Positions 41,129-50,670 of a stretch of 64,000 nt of DNA are shown here, piece by piece. The DNA lies in contig DATLGO010000050.1 in assembly GCA_035540375.1 (NCBI GenBank), positions 1 through 64,000 of the forward strand, in the 5' to 3' direction. Position 1 is the stretch's first letter; each line of letters begins with the position of its first letter. The notes beneath the pieces are model-generated. The model was not told the origin of the DNA, ran no database searches, and was given only the letters and a program-made list of their open reading frames with translations. Source of the stretch: Candidatus Thermoplasmatota archaeon. Its GTDB lineage: Archaea; Thermoplasmatota; SW-10-69-26; JACQPN01; JAJPHT01. A program made the translations under genes and the position numbers.

Positions 41129-42679
41129 TCAGAGCGGGATGTTGCCGTGCTTGCGCGGCGGGCGCTCGACGCGCTTCGAAGCGAGGCTCTGGAGCGCGTC
41201 GATGAGGACGGCGCGCGTGTCCTGCGGCTCGATCACATCGTCGATGTAGCCCTTCTCGGCGGCCACGTACGGGTTCGCGAACGTCTCGCGGTACTGCCGG
41301 ACGAGCTCGGCGCGCTTCGCGGCGGGGTCCTTCGCCTCGGCGAGCTCCTTCCGGTAGAGGATGTTGACCGCGCCCTCGGGGCCCATGACCGCGATCTCGG
41401 CCGTGGGCCACGCGACGTTGTAGTCGGAGCGCACGTGCTTCGAGCACATGACGTCGTACGCGCCGCCGTAGGCCTTGCGCGTGATGACGGTGAGCTTCGG
41501 CACCGTCGCCTCGCAGTACGCGTAAAGGAGCTTCGCGCCCTGGCGGATGATGCCGCCGTACTCCTGGCTCGTGCCCGGGAGGAAGCCGGGGACGTCCACG
41601 AACGTGACGAGCGGGATGTTGAACGCGTCGCAGAAGCGCACGAAGCGCCCGGCCTTCACGGAAGCGTCGATGTCGAGCACGCCCGCGAGGACCTTCGGCT
41701 GGTTCCCGACGACGCCGATCGACTTGCCGCCGAGGCGCGCGAAGCCGACGACGATGTTCTTCGCGTAGTGCGGCTGGACCTCGAGGAAGGATTCCCTGTC
41801 GCAGACGCGCGCGATGACGTCCTTGATGTCGTACGGGAGGTCCGGCGAATCCGGAACGATGCGCGCGAGGTCCGCGTCGCGGCGGTCCGCGGGGTCCGTC
41901 GTCGCGACGGCGGGCGAGGGCTCGAGATTGTTCGAGGGGATGTACGAGAGGAGCTTGCGGACGAGGAAGAGCGCGTCCTCCTCCGAATCGCAAGCGAAGT
42001 GCGCGACGCCCGACGTCTCGTTGTGCGTGTTCGCGCCGCCGAGGGTCTCGAAGTCGACCTCCTCGTGCGTGACGCTCTTGATCACCTCGGGCCCGGTGAT
42101 GAACATGTGGCTCGTGCCCTTCACCATCACGATGAAGTCGGTGATCGCGGGCGAGTAGACCGCGCCGCCCGCGCACGGGCCCATGATGACGCTGATCTGG
42201 GGCACGACGCCCGAGGCCTGCTCGTTGCGCCAGAAGATCTCCGCGTAGCCGCCAAGCGAGTCCACGCCTTCCTGGATGCGCGCGCCGCCCGAGTCGTTGA
42301 GGCCCACGACGGGCGCGCCGTTCTGCACCGCGAGGTCCATGATCTTCGTGATCTTCCCGGCGTACGCGAGACCGAGCGATCCGCCGAAGACGGTGAAGTC
42401 CTGCGCAAAGACGTATGTGAGGCGGCCGTCCACGCGGCCCCATCCCGTCACGACGCCGTCGCCGAGGGGCTTGTTCTTCTCCATCCCGAAGCGCGACACC
42501 TGGTGCACGACGAATGGATCGAGTTCCCGGAACGTGCCGGGATCGAGGAACGCCTCGATGCGCTCGCGCGCGGTGAGCTTGCCCGCCGCGTGCTGCTTCG
42601 CGATGCGGTCCGCCCCGCCGCCGAGCCGGGCCTTCTCCTTGAGCTTGCGGAGCCCTTCGATGCGGTCCTCGACGCTCAC
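41129..42679 (-). CDS. pccB: acyl-CoA carboxylase carboxyltransferase subunit
   Basis: 516 residues from GTG 42679, the usual length of PccB-type propionyl/acetyl-CoA carboxyltransferases. A longer frame to 42982 is rejected. Conserved features: [38 protein letters not shown] with oxyanion-type Gly loop, [71 protein letters not shown] and [16 protein letters not shown]. Carboxylates acyl-CoA with the subunits at 33.1-35.1 kb, from which it is separated by 6 kb. Final step likely propionyl-CoA use or malonyl-CoA formation. Confidence 0.96.
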   Translation of the reverse strand: MSVEDRIEGLRKLKEKARLGGGADRIAKQHAAGKLTARERIEAFLDPGTFRELDPFVVHQVSRFGMEKNKPLGDGVVTGWGRVDGRLTYVFAQDFTVFGGSLGLAYAGKITKIMDLAVQNGAPVVGLNDSGGARIQEGVDSLGGYAEIFWRNEQASGVVPQISVIMGPCAGGAVYSPAITDFIVMVKGTSHMFITGPEVIKSVTHEEVDFETLGGANTHNETSGVAHFACDSEEDALFLVRKLLSYIPSNNLEPSPAVATTDPADRRDADLARIVPDSPDLPYDIKDVIARVCDRESFLEVQPHYAKNIVVGFARLGGKSIGVVGNQPKVLAGVLDIDASVKAGRFVRFCDAFNIPLVTFVDVPGFLPGTSQEYGGIIRQGAKLLYAYCEATVPKLTVITRKAYGGAYDVMCSKHVRSDYNVAWPTAEIAVMGPEGAVNILYRKELAEAKDPAAKRAELVRQYRETFANPYVAAEKGYIDDVIEPQDTRAVLIDALQSLASKRVERPPRKHGNIPL

Positions 42680-42830
42680 GCCGCGGCGAAGCGGGTCGGC
42701 TTCCTTGAAGGTTGTGCGGGGACGGCGCCTCCGCGGCCGCAAAAGGGCCCGTCCGACCGCGCAAACCCCAGCCCCTCGCGAAGAAACTCTTATGACGGGG
42801 ACGACGGCTTGCCGCCCGGGGTTTCCCCTC

Positions 42831-43046
42831 ATGTCCATGTCCCCCCACGAGCAGAAGGTGTACGACGCGCTGAAGAAGGCCGCCGCGACCAAGCCCGAGG
42901 CCGCGAAGAAGGTCGACGACATCGCGAAGCTCGTGGCGCCGATGGGCAAGGGCCAGGTCTCGGCCGCGGTCGCGTCGCTCAAGCAGAAGGGCTTCCTCGA
43001 CCTCGGCGGCGCCGCCCGCGCGAACGCGTACTACGTCAAGAAGTGA
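42831..43046 (+). CDS. small winged-helix DNA-binding protein
   Basis: 71 residues from ATG 42831. [58 protein letters not shown] has the three-helix and wing form of a compact wHTH. Basic, 11 Lys. An ACTCTTATGACG at about 42786-42797 resembles a TATA box ~30 nt upstream. Divergent from the carboxyltransferase gene. Could act as chromatin or regulatory protein. Confidence 0.75.
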   Translation: MSMSPHEQKVYDALKKAAATKPEAAKKVDDIAKLVAPMGKGQVSAAVASLKQKGFLDLGGAARANAYYVKK

Positions 43047-43052
43047 TTTTCC

Positions 43053-44222
43053 TCACCCGGCGGCGAGCCTGACGAGAAGGCCCGCCGCCGCGGCCCCCGC
43101 GACCACCGCGGGGATCGGCACGTGACGCGCGAGCGCGAGCGCCGCGCCGAGGGCGATCGCGACGGTGGGGATGTCGACGAGGCCCGCGCGCGCGATGGGG
43201 ACGATCGAGACCGCGATGAGTCCGATCACGGCCGCGGTGACGCCCATGAGGAACGCGTGGAGCCGCGGCGCGTGGACGATCCGCTCGAAGAACGCGTGCC
43301 CCACGAGCGTGAACGCGAACGCCGGCGCGAAGATGAGGACCGTCGCCAGAAGGGCGCCTGCGGGGCCCGCCGCAAGGTAGCCGACGAACGTCCCCACGGC
43401 GACGAGCGGTCCCGGGACGAGGCTCGTGATCGCGAGCGCGTCGAGGAACTGCGCCTGCGTGATCCACCCGTGCTCCTCGACCGCGCCCGCCTGGAGGAAC
43501 GGGATCGCGGTGTACGCGCCGCCGAACGTGAGGAGGCCGACCTTCGCCGAGAGGACGGCGAGCGCGAGGAGGCCCGAAGCGCCGAGCGCGGGGAACGCGA
43601 GGCTCGCGAGGCCGAGCGGCGCGAACGCGAACGACCGCGCTGAGCGGACCGCGGTCGCGGCTAGGGCCGCGAGCCCGCCCGCGGCCATGATGCCGACGAG
43701 ACCGACCGCGGGCGCAAGCAGGCTCGCGAGGATCGCTCCGACCGCGATCGCGGCGAGGAGCGCGGAATCCACGGTGCGGCGCGCGAGACGGTAGACGGCG
43801 AAGCCGACGAGCGCGGCGACGGCGGGGCGCACGCCGTAGAGCAAGCGGTGCACGTGGTCCGACACGCCCGCGATGGAGAGGTAGGCCGCCGCGAGGAGCG
43901 TCACGAGGACCACGCCGGGCAGCATGAACCCGAGGCCCGCGAGGAAGCCGCCGAGGCGGCCCCGCTTCACCATGCCGAAGTAGACCGCGAGCTCGTGCGC
44001 CTCGGGGCCCGGCAGCGCCTGGTAGAGCGCGAGGGTTTTGCGGAACCGATCCTCCGTGATCCAGCCGTCGCGCTCCACGAGTTCGCGGTGCATGAGGCCG
44101 ATCTGCGCGACGGGCCCGCCCCACGCGAGGAAGCCGTAGCGGAGGAAACGCAGGAACACGTAGCGCGCGCTCGGGTCGGAGGGGTTGCCCGGCCCGAAGG
44201 GGGACGGCTCGCGCGGGGTCAC
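43053..44222 (-). CDS. chrA: ChrA-type chromate transporter
   Basis: 389 residues, two homologous halves of about 190 residues, as in the long CHR family. Motifs: FLAWGGPVAQIGLMHRELVERDGWI, LALYQALPGPEAHELAVYFG in half one; VGLLTFGGAYTAIPFLQAGAVEEHGWIT, ALAITSLVPGPLVAVGTFVGYLAAGPAG in half two. About ten helices. Exports or imports chromate/sulfate; chromate specificity is not provable. Divergent from a VapBC module. Confidence 0.93.
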   Translation of the reverse strand: MTPREPSPFGPGNPSDPSARYVFLRFLRYGFLAWGGPVAQIGLMHRELVERDGWITEDRFRKTLALYQALPGPEAHELAVYFGMVKRGRLGGFLAGLGFMLPGVVLVTLLAAAYLSIAGVSDHVHRLLYGVRPAVAALVGFAVYRLARRTVDSALLAAIAVGAILASLLAPAVGLVGIMAAGGLAALAATAVRSARSFAFAPLGLASLAFPALGASGLLALAVLSAKVGLLTFGGAYTAIPFLQAGAVEEHGWITQAQFLDALAITSLVPGPLVAVGTFVGYLAAGPAGALLATVLIFAPAFAFTLVGHAFFERIVHAPRLHAFLMGVTAAVIGLIAVSIVPIARAGLVDIPTVAIALGAALALARHVPIPAVVAGAAAAGLLVRLAAG

Positions 44223-44286
44223 GGACCCGAAGCCGACCCCCGCGGCTTAAGGGGGCGCGCGGGAGTGCGGGGACGTCCGGAAAAGG

Positions 44287-44297
44287 CTATTATAAGA
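44287..44297 (+). promoter_or_regulatory. TATA box of the first VapBC module
   Basis: GCTATTATAAG, 25 nt upstream of the GTG start at 44317; leaderless. Between TATA and start the repeat TTGTAAGTTGTAAC (two TTGTAA units 1 nt apart) may be the operator. Confidence 0.6.
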
Positions 44298-44316
44298 GAG
44301 TGTTGTAAGTTGTAAC

Positions 44317-44511
44317 GTGTCCACGATCGCGATCGACGACGAGGCCCACCGGCGCCTGGTTCATCTGAAGGAGGACTGGGGCGTCGCGAGCCTCAACGAA
44401 GTCGTGAAGCGGCTCCTCGACCAGGCGGACGGAATCCCCACGTCCATGTTCGGGGTCGACCCCCAACTCCCGCGCCTCGACCGCAAGACGCGCGACGCGA
44501 TGTGGGACTGA
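44317..44511 (+). CDS. vapB: antitoxin VapB (RHH-type)
   Basis: 64 residues from GTG 44317. MSTIAIDDEAHRRLVHLKEDWGVASLNEVVKRLLDQADG is the ribbon-helix-helix design (one strand, two helices), followed by a toxin-binding acidic and basic tail (DRKTRDAMWD). Stop TGA overlaps the vapC start (TGATG). Binds operator and neutralises the PIN toxin. Confidence 0.85.
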   Translation: MSTIAIDDEAHRRLVHLKEDWGVASLNEVVKRLLDQADGIPTSMFGVDPQLPRLDRKTRDAMWD

Positions 44512-44894
44512 TGGACGTCCTCGACACGTGGGCATGGGTGGAATACTTCCAAGGCAGCCGGGCGGGAGCGCGGTTGCGGCCGCTCATCGAGAAGGGCGAC
44601 GTCGCGACGTGCGTCCTGACCTTTGCCGAACTGTCGGACCTGCACGCCCGCGCCGATCGCCCCGGGCTCGAGGCGCGGCTTGCGTTCATCGCGCGACGAG
44701 GCCCCGTCCTCGATGTCACGCGGGAGGCGGCCCAGCGCGCCGGCCTGACAAAATGGGCCCAGCGCGCCGCTCGGCAATCGCTCGGTCTGGGCGACGCAAT
44801 CATCTACGAGGTGGCCCGCGAGAACGGATGCGATCTCGTCACGGGCGACGAGGGCTTCCGCGGCCTCGACGGCGTCCGTTTCGTGAAGGCCTGA
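44511..44894 (+). CDS. vapC: toxin VapC (PIN-domain RNase)
   Basis: 127 residues. MDVLDTWAWVEYFQG has the first acidic residue (Asp 5 in VLDTWAW), TFAELSD the second, GLGDAIIYEVARENGCDLVTGDEGF the third and fourth (D in LGDA, D in TGDEGF). Four acidic residues bind Mg in the PIN active site, cutting RNA. Start chosen at ATG 44511, coupled to vapB. Ends 1 nt before the ferritin stop. Confidence 0.9.
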   Translation: MDVLDTWAWVEYFQGSRAGARLRPLIEKGDVATCVLTFAELSDLHARADRPGLEARLAFIARRGPVLDVTREAAQRAGLTKWAQRAARQSLGLGDAIIYEVARENGCDLVTGDEGFRGLDGVRFVKA

Positions 44895-45407
44895 TCACTC
44901 GGCCTTCGACCGCGCGCCCAGCTCCTTGTCCACCATGAGGAGCGCCGAGCGCGAATCGCCCGCCATGTTGAGCATGTCCACGATGCGAGAGGCCGTCTTC
45001 TCCTCCTCGATCTGCTCCGTGAGGAAGGCCTGCAGGAACGCGTGCGAGACGTAGTCCTTCTCGGCCATCGCGAGTTCGTAGAGCCGCACGATGTTCTCCG
45101 TGACCTTCTGCTCGTTCGCGTGCGCCTCCTCGAACGCGCGAAGCGGCGAGGTCCATTCCTTCGCGGGCGCGGGGAGCGCGCCGAGGACGACGCGGCCGTT
45201 GCGGTCATGGACGAAATCGTAGAAGCGCATCGCGTGGCCGAGCTCCTCCTGGGCCTGCATGCGCATCCACGTCGCGGCGCCGGGGAGCTTGGCCGTCTCG
45301 AGGTACGCCGCCATCGCGAGGTACGTGTAGCTGGAGGCCAGCTCGTCCTTGAGCTGGGCGTTGAGGGCGTCCTGGATCTTCGGGGGAAGCTCGGCGGTTC
45401 GGGCCAT
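44895..45407 (-). CDS. ferritin
   Basis: 170 residues from ATG 45407 (an upstream start at 45425 adds 6). A four-helix bundle with ferroxidase-site residues: QLKDELASSYTYLAMAAYLE (E in KDEL), MRMQAQEELGHAMRFYDFV (EExxH), EEAHANEQKVTEN, LQAFLTEQIEEEK. Non-haem ferritins store iron and limit oxidative damage. Ends next to vapC on the opposite strand. Confidence 0.93.
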   Translation of the reverse strand: MARTAELPPKIQDALNAQLKDELASSYTYLAMAAYLETAKLPGAATWMRMQAQEELGHAMRFYDFVHDRNGRVVLGALPAPAKEWTSPLRAFEEAHANEQKVTENIVRLYELAMAEKDYVSHAFLQAFLTEQIEEEKTASRIVDMLNMAGDSRSALLMVDKELGARSKAE

Positions 45408-45458
45408 GTCGTCACCTCGCGCCAAGTCGGGCGCGGGTCGAGCATGCGGGCCGGCGGG

Positions 45459-45821
45459 TCAAGAGGGTTTCGCCTTGCGTGCGCGCGCGAGTCTTGCGCG
45501 ACTGAGCGCCCCCGTGACGACGAAAGCCAGAGCGGGCGCGACAAGGAGCGCGAGGACGGCCGCAACCCCGCCATCGGGAACGATGCCCGCGAGGTGCGCC
45601 CCGGCCGCGGCCCCCGCAAGCCCCCCTGCGAGCGGCCAGAACCGGAAGCGCTCCGCGCGCCAGTGCGCCTCGACCCACGGGTGGTTCTCGCCGCCGAAGA
45701 CGACGTGGAGGTGCCCCGCGTGCTCGCGCTCGCGCCGGAGCGCGCGCCCGTGCCAGACGGCGGCGCCGAGCATCGCGGCGAGGGCGACGAGCGCGGAGGC
45801 GGCGAGCGCGATCGGATCCAT
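45459..45821 (-). CDS. small membrane protein
   Basis: 120 residues. N-terminal helix IALAASALVALAAMLGAAVW, a soluble stretch (EHAGHLHVVFGGENHPWVEAHWRAE), then two hydrophobic helices. Possibly with a His-rich binding loop. No family recognised. Separated by 36 nt from the ferritin-side gene; downstream of the sensor-like gene. Confidence 0.6.
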   Translation of the reverse strand: MDPIALAASALVALAAMLGAAVWHGRALRREREHAGHLHVVFGGENHPWVEAHWRAERFRFWPLAGGLAGAAAGAHLAGIVPDGGVAAVLALLVAPALAFVVTGALSRARLARARKAKPS

Positions 45822-45858
45822 GCAGGGCGAGCGGAATCGGCGCGTTTCGCCCTTCCGG

Positions 45859-47154
45859 TCAGGCCGCGACCGCGACCGGCGGCGCGAGCCGTCGGCGGAT
45901 GTCGCCCTCGAGCGCCTCGTGGTCGGCGAGCGTGAGGCCCAACTCCTCGCGCAGGCCCGCGAGGACGGCGGCCTCGCGCCGGTCGACCGTGCCGTCGCGG
46001 AGGATGCCCTCGAGCGCCGCGCGGTAGATTTCCATCCGGCGGAAGCTCAGGTACGCCGCGCTCTCCTGCACCCTCGGCATCGCGCGCTCGCTCACGCGCT
46101 CGGCCGCCCGCTGGAGCGGCGTGAGCGCGAAGAGCGCGACGCCCGCGACGACGGCGCCGCCCACCGCGCCGAATACGGAGCCGACGTGCTGCTCGATGAG
46201 CTGCTGCACGACGAGCAGGATGACGAGGCCGGCCCCCGCGAGGGTGCCGCTGCGGATGCCCCACTTGACCTTGAGGTCCACGTCGAGGATCTGGTACTTC
46301 AGCACGCCGTAACCAAGGATGGGGAGGATGAGGCCGTCGATGAGCAGGTGCGTCGTGACGCCGTTCACGTGGTGGCCCGCCACCGCGACGAGGATCTGAA
46401 GGACGGAGATCGGGATGAACGCGACGACGCCGAGCACGAGGAACCGGTCCTCACGGGTCTCCTCGCGCGGCCGGGTGAGCATCCGGCGGACGCTCACGCC
46501 GGCGACGCTCACGCCGGCAACGACGCAGGCGGCGTAGAGGAACGTCAAAGCCGTGGGGACCGCGGGGTACGCATCGCGGAACAGGTTCGTCGTCGCGTGC
46601 GCGAGGATGCCGACGCCGTCGTGGATGTTGAAGAACAGGTACGCGAGGAGCACGAACAGGAACTGCCCCTTGTGCGGCCCGGGCGCGGCGCGCGCCCACT
46701 TCGCGCCGAGCGCGATGGCGCCGAGGAGGTAGGCCGCCGGGATGATGAACGAGACGACGTTCAGCATCGGCGTCGCGGGCGAGAGGTCGGCGTTCATCAC
46801 AAGCGGCGTCGCGACGACGAGGGCGGCGAGCGTGACCGCGATGGGGATGAAGGCCCACGCGACGCGCCACGCTGCTTTCGCGTGGAGGACGCGCGCCGGG
46901 TACGCGATGGCGAACGCGAGCGTCGCGCACATGAGCGTCCCGTAGGTGAGCTGGAACGCGGTGAAGTAGAACGGAGGATAGCCGCCCGCGAGCGGAAAGC
47001 CCCCGTGCGCCGCCATGATGAGGCCGGGGCCGCCGATGGCCATCGCGAGGAGGACGGTCGAAGCCCCGCGCGCGCCGCGCGCGAGGAGAAAGATTGCGAG
47101 ACCCACGAGGAGGAGCCCCTGGACGAAGAGGAGCCCGTCGAGCCAACCCGCCAC
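45859..47154 (-). CDS. polytopic sensor-like membrane protein, no kinase
   Basis: 431 residues. About ten helices; the first seven resemble the archaeal 7TM histidine-kinase sensor (repeated W/Y-bearing helices, CVVAGVSVAGVSVRRML, then a helix pair and GVLKYQILDVDLKVKWGIRSG, a hallmark of the 7TM-sensor to signalling link). No HisKA or ATPase domain follows; instead a helical tail RRMEIYRAALEGILRDGTVDRREAAVLAGLREELGLTLADHEALE reads like a TerB-type metal-binding helical domain. Likely a stand-alone receptor. Confidence 0.8.
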   Translation of the reverse strand: MAGWLDGLLFVQGLLLVGLAIFLLARGARGASTVLLAMAIGGPGLIMAAHGGFPLAGGYPPFYFTAFQLTYGTLMCATLAFAIAYPARVLHAKAAWRVAWAFIPIAVTLAALVVATPLVMNADLSPATPMLNVVSFIIPAAYLLGAIALGAKWARAAPGPHKGQFLFVLLAYLFFNIHDGVGILAHATTNLFRDAYPAVPTALTFLYAACVVAGVSVAGVSVRRMLTRPREETREDRFLVLGVVAFIPISVLQILVAVAGHHVNGVTTHLLIDGLILPILGYGVLKYQILDVDLKVKWGIRSGTLAGAGLVILLVVQQLIEQHVGSVFGAVGGAVVAGVALFALTPLQRAAERVSERAMPRVQESAAYLSFRRMEIYRAALEGILRDGTVDRREAAVLAGLREELGLTLADHEALEGDIRRRLAPPVAVAA

Positions 47155-47231
47155 GAATCGGGAAAAACCGGACCTGACATGGATGTATCGGCGCCCAGGG
47201 TCCCGGGGTCCCTGGGGCCCTCGCCCTTTCC

Positions 47232-47927
47232 TTGATGGCCCCGGGGCGGAGAATGGGCCGCATGGCTGCGTCCCGCCCGAAGCTCGCGTTCGCGCTCGCC
47301 GCCGGCCTCGGGGCGCTCGCGCTCGTCGCCGCGGCGCTCCACTTCTACGCGGCGCCGCCGACCTCGAAGGTCGTGCTGTGCCCCTTCGAGGACGCGGGCT
47401 GCGCGAGCCCGCGCGACGCGGGCTGGGAAGGACAATCCGTCGCCGGCATCGCGCTCGGTCGGCTCAAGGTCGAGGGCGACGAGCACTTCCGCTTCGTGAC
47501 GCCGGTTGCGGAGTTCCGCGAAGGCGAATACACGATCGACGCGGCAAACCGCACAATTTCCATGCTCGCGTTCCCCGGCGCGCTTCCGCCCTCGTATGTC
47601 AGCGCGCTCGAGATCGTGAAGGAGGGGGAACCGCGCCGCCTCGCGGTCTTCTCGGGCGTCGCCTGGATGACGACCGCCCCCCGCTGGAGCGAGACGCTTC
47701 CGAAGGCGCCCTTCGACCTCGCGCTCTCGCCGGACCTCCTGCGCCTCGGCCGCCATCAGGCCGCCTGCACGACCGAGATCCTCGAAGGTCCCGAGGCTCA
47801 AACGACCTTCTCGGGCATCGGCGCGATCATCTCGGGGCACCGCGCGCGCCTCGGCGGCGATGGGGCAGACTGCCCAACCGCGACGATCGCGCTCGAGAGC
47901 CTCGGGTCGTTCGCGGCGCTGCGCTAA
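47232..47927 (+). CDS. membrane-anchored or secreted protein
   Basis: 231 residues (ATG 47262 gives 221). N-terminal helix KLAFALAAGLGALALVAAAL, then an extracytoplasmic domain with LCPFEDAGCASPRD (two Cys), FRFVTPVAEFREGEYTIDAANRTISML and a final CPTATIALESLGSF. Disulfide pairs are plausible. No known family; convergent with the lipoprotein hydrolase at 4-nt overlap. Confidence 0.7.
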   Translation: MMAPGRRMGRMAASRPKLAFALAAGLGALALVAAALHFYAAPPTSKVVLCPFEDAGCASPRDAGWEGQSVAGIALGRLKVEGDEHFRFVTPVAEFREGEYTIDAANRTISMLAFPGALPPSYVSALEIVKEGEPRRLAVFSGVAWMTTAPRWSETLPKAPFDLALSPDLLRLGRHQAACTTEILEGPEAQTTFSGIGAIISGHRARLGGDGADCPTATIALESLGSFAALR

Positions 47928-49732
47928 CGCGGCGTGTCGAAGAATGCTTCGTCCGCGCGATCGAAGACCGCGAGCGTGAGCGTGCTGTCCCGGCCCCCGT
48001 GCGCGAGGAGCACCGGCGCGGCCGCGGGCGAGGCGCGGTAGTGGTTGAGGATCGTCCCGTAGCCGCTCGTGTCGAACCCGATCGCGAGGCGCGCGCCGGC
48101 CGGCACGACGACGTCGGCGGGTTCGAGCTGCATCCGCAGGAGCAGGCGCTGGCCCGGGCTCACAAGGCTCGGCTCGTCGCCGCCCGCGGCGAAGCGGATG
48201 TCCATCTGCCCGACGCTCACGCGCGTCGCGTCGGTCCCGTTCACGACGTAAAGGCGCGCCGTGACATGGCCCGCGGCGCCGGTCGGGACGACGGTGACGT
48301 GCGCGAGCGGCGCCCCCGCGAAGCGCCACGTCGCGTTTGCGACCTCTGTGGAGAAGAAAGCGCAGCGCCGGCATTCCGGGGCAAGCGTCTCCAAGGCGGC
48401 CTCTGCCGGACCGACCGCGGGCGGGAGGAGCGCGCGGGCGGGATCCGTCGCAAGCGGCGTCAGGGAGGATCGCGGATCGGGCTCGGACGCGAGGCCGTCG
48501 CCTCCCGTGAGATAGTAGGTGACGGGCGTCGCGTCGCGCGGGGGCCACGCCTCCTCCGCGCGCCAGCGGCCCGTCTGGTCCGCGACCTCGACCGGCGGGC
48601 CGCGCGTCGCCGTCGCGTCGTCCTTGAGGTGGAGGTCGAACCAATGCGCGAGCTTCTCGGCCCAGTCCCATCGGAGGGTCGGATTGTCGTTCGTCTGGTC
48701 GGGATGCGTGTGGCCCCATTGGCCGTAGACGCGCTTCACGTCGAAGCCCTTCGTCGCGAGCATGCCGTACCAGGGCTCGACGAGCCGGATGTGCGCGACG
48801 TCGTCGCGGAACCCGTGGACGCCGAGGATGCTGCCGTTCCACGAGGCCTCGACGCGCGGCCTCAGGTCGCGCTCGACCCAGTATCCGCTCGCCCCGCGTC
48901 CGCCCGTCGCGAACGTCGCGAGGCCGGGGCCGAGATGCTCGGCGGCTTCGGGGCAGACGGCCGACGGCGATGGGGCGCGGGGCGGGCCGCGCACCTGGAA
49001 GAAGTGCGTGTTCGTCGCCGCCCAGGCATTGAACACGGGATTCAGGAGGAAGGTCGAGGCGGCGACCGTGCCGTTGCGCACGAAGAAGGAGTAGTGGTCC
49101 GGCTCGGCGCCGATGAGCACCATCGTGCGCAGGTGCGGGTTCCCCGCGGCCGCCACCTGGAGCTGCGCGACCGCGTCGAACGAGAGGCCGATGGTGCCGA
49201 CCGCGCCCGTGGACCACGGCTCGCTCGCGAGCCACGTCACGGCCTGGTCGAGGTCGGCGCGCGTCGCCTCGCCGTAGATGTCCCAGCAGCCGCCGGACCC
49301 GCTCGACCCGCGCGCCGCGACGAAGGCCACTGCGTAGCCGCGCGGCACGAGGTTCTCCACGAGGAAATCGGAGCGGGTGTTCCACACGTTGTCGCGGAGC
49401 GTCCCCTCGCGCACCTCGGGGAGATACACGGAGAGGTGCGCGACGACCGGCACGCGCGTCCCCTCCGGGACGTCGGGCCGCACGAGGCCCACGCGGATGT
49501 CGACGCCGTCGCGCGCGCTTTTCAGCACCTCGACCGCGTCCGGGAGGATCGCGTGGGGCCCCGGCGCGAGGACGCGCGAGAAGTCGCCCGTCGTCGCGTA
49601 GACCCCGGGCGGGACCGCGGGGCCGGGCCCGGGAGCCTCGGCGGGCCCGACCTGCGCGGGCGTCGCGGCGAGGCAGCCCGCCGCAAGGAGCGCGGCTGCG
49701 AGGGCGAGGACGCCGGGCGCGGACGGGGCCAT
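47924..49732 (-). CDS. CocE/NonD-type alpha/beta hydrolase lipoprotein (S15 family)
   Basis: 602 residues. Lipobox ALLAAGC at 14-20 (Cys 20). Alpha/beta hydrolase: RGYAVAFVAARGSSGSGGCWD near 131-151, nucleophile Ser184 in GTIGLSFDA (degenerate GxSxxG), Asp near 310 in GVHGFRDDV, catalytic His341 in VYGQWGHTHPD. C-terminal jelly-roll (X-Pro dipeptidyl-peptidase C-terminal domain) from about 480. Family: X-Pro dipeptidyl peptidases and cocaine-esterase-like acylases. A surface-attached peptidase or esterase for nutrient use. Confidence 0.87.
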   Translation of the reverse strand: MAPSAPGVLALAAALLAAGCLAATPAQVGPAEAPGPGPAVPPGVYATTGDFSRVLAPGPHAILPDAVEVLKSARDGVDIRVGLVRPDVPEGTRVPVVAHLSVYLPEVREGTLRDNVWNTRSDFLVENLVPRGYAVAFVAARGSSGSGGCWDIYGEATRADLDQAVTWLASEPWSTGAVGTIGLSFDAVAQLQVAAAGNPHLRTMVLIGAEPDHYSFFVRNGTVAASTFLLNPVFNAWAATNTHFFQVRGPPRAPSPSAVCPEAAEHLGPGLATFATGGRGASGYWVERDLRPRVEASWNGSILGVHGFRDDVAHIRLVEPWYGMLATKGFDVKRVYGQWGHTHPDQTNDNPTLRWDWAEKLAHWFDLHLKDDATATRGPPVEVADQTGRWRAEEAWPPRDATPVTYYLTGGDGLASEPDPRSSLTPLATDPARALLPPAVGPAEAALETLAPECRRCAFFSTEVANATWRFAGAPLAHVTVVPTGAAGHVTARLYVVNGTDATRVSVGQMDIRFAAGGDEPSLVSPGQRLLLRMQLEPADVVVPAGARLAIGFDTSGYGTILNHYRASPAAAPVLLAHGGRDSTLTLAVFDRADEAFFDTPR

Positions 49733-49778
49733 CAGGGGCTCGACGGCTTCGGGCCACTTGAAGGATCGCGTCGGGGCC

Positions 49779-50390
49779 TCACCGGAAGCCCGGGACGGCG
49801 GGGGCGAGCCGCGCGAGCCGGTCGTCGATGAGCGCGAGGAGTTCCGGCAGGAGCGCGTCGGCCTGGGCCTGCGTCCAGCGGTGCTCGTCGATCGCCTCCG
49901 AGGCGGGGTTCACGAGATCGGAGGCATCCTCCGTCTCCTGCTCCTCGAAGTACGTCAGCGTGAGCGCGGTCGGCTTGATCCAGTGCGGCACGCGCGCAGG
50001 GAGCTCGTACGTCGCGCCCTCGCGGTGGACGTCCGTGTGCCGCGCGAGCGTGTAGGCGCGGCCGCCGTGGAAGCGGTCGCCGTCGGGCGATTCGACCGCG
50101 CGGTACGTGTAGTGCTCCATGGCGCCCGCGAGCACGGTGCCGCGGATCCAGCCCGCGTGGAAGTGGATCGTGCCCCAGAAGCGGTCGCTGTACGAGCACC
50201 AGTCCGGATGGAAGACGTGGATGTTGCGCCACACGCCGTCGACGCGCGGGAGGCCCCACTTCAGCATGTCGCCGTACTCGTCCATCGAGGCCATGCCCCG
50301 CTCGACGAGGACGCGGCGCGCCTCGACGAAGAGCTCCGCGAGGCGCGCGGGGGGCGTTGGGCGTTCGGTGACGGGGTGGAATTCGAGCAT
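49779..50390 (-). CDS. cupin-like protein
   Basis: 203 residues from ATG 50390 (frame extends to 50459). Cupin-type core: FWGTIHFHAGWIRGTVLAGAMEHYTYRAVES and HTDVHREGATYELPARVPHWIKPTALTLTYFEE show metal-type His residues (HFHAG; H near 140) and the GxYELPxxxPH cupin turn, as in cysteine-dioxygenase-like proteins. A C-terminal helical part follows (RWTQAQADALLPELLALI). Enzymatic role not shown. Confidence 0.65.
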   Translation of the reverse strand: MLEFHPVTERPTPPARLAELFVEARRVLVERGMASMDEYGDMLKWGLPRVDGVWRNIHVFHPDWCSYSDRFWGTIHFHAGWIRGTVLAGAMEHYTYRAVESPDGDRFHGGRAYTLARHTDVHREGATYELPARVPHWIKPTALTLTYFEEQETEDASDLVNPASEAIDEHRWTQAQADALLPELLALIDDRLARLAPAVPGFR

Positions 50391-50670
50391 GGGCGACTCG
50401 ACCGGTTCTCGGAGGCGCCGCCCGATCATAGCCTTGTCTATGGCGCGGCAGCGAGCCAAGCCGAGGAGGCGGAGGTCGGCATGGGCGGGACGCCCTCGAG
50501 GGGGTCTTTCGAGGTGAGCCGCAGCGCGCGTTCAGCGCATTGCCGCCTCTTCGACCGCCTCCAGGCGTTCGTGCGACCGGTGCACGTCGATGCGGAGCGA
50601 GCGCCCACGATGGAGATGGGGTCGCGCTTCGCCGCGGGCGTGGACCGGCCGCCCGCGCTCGTCGTTCCCC
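50391..50670. other. intergenic, no feature seen
   Basis: 280 nt between the cupin-like gene start and the VapC gene end on the same strand. Open frames here are shadows; no RNA or repeat is apparent. Confidence 0.45.
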
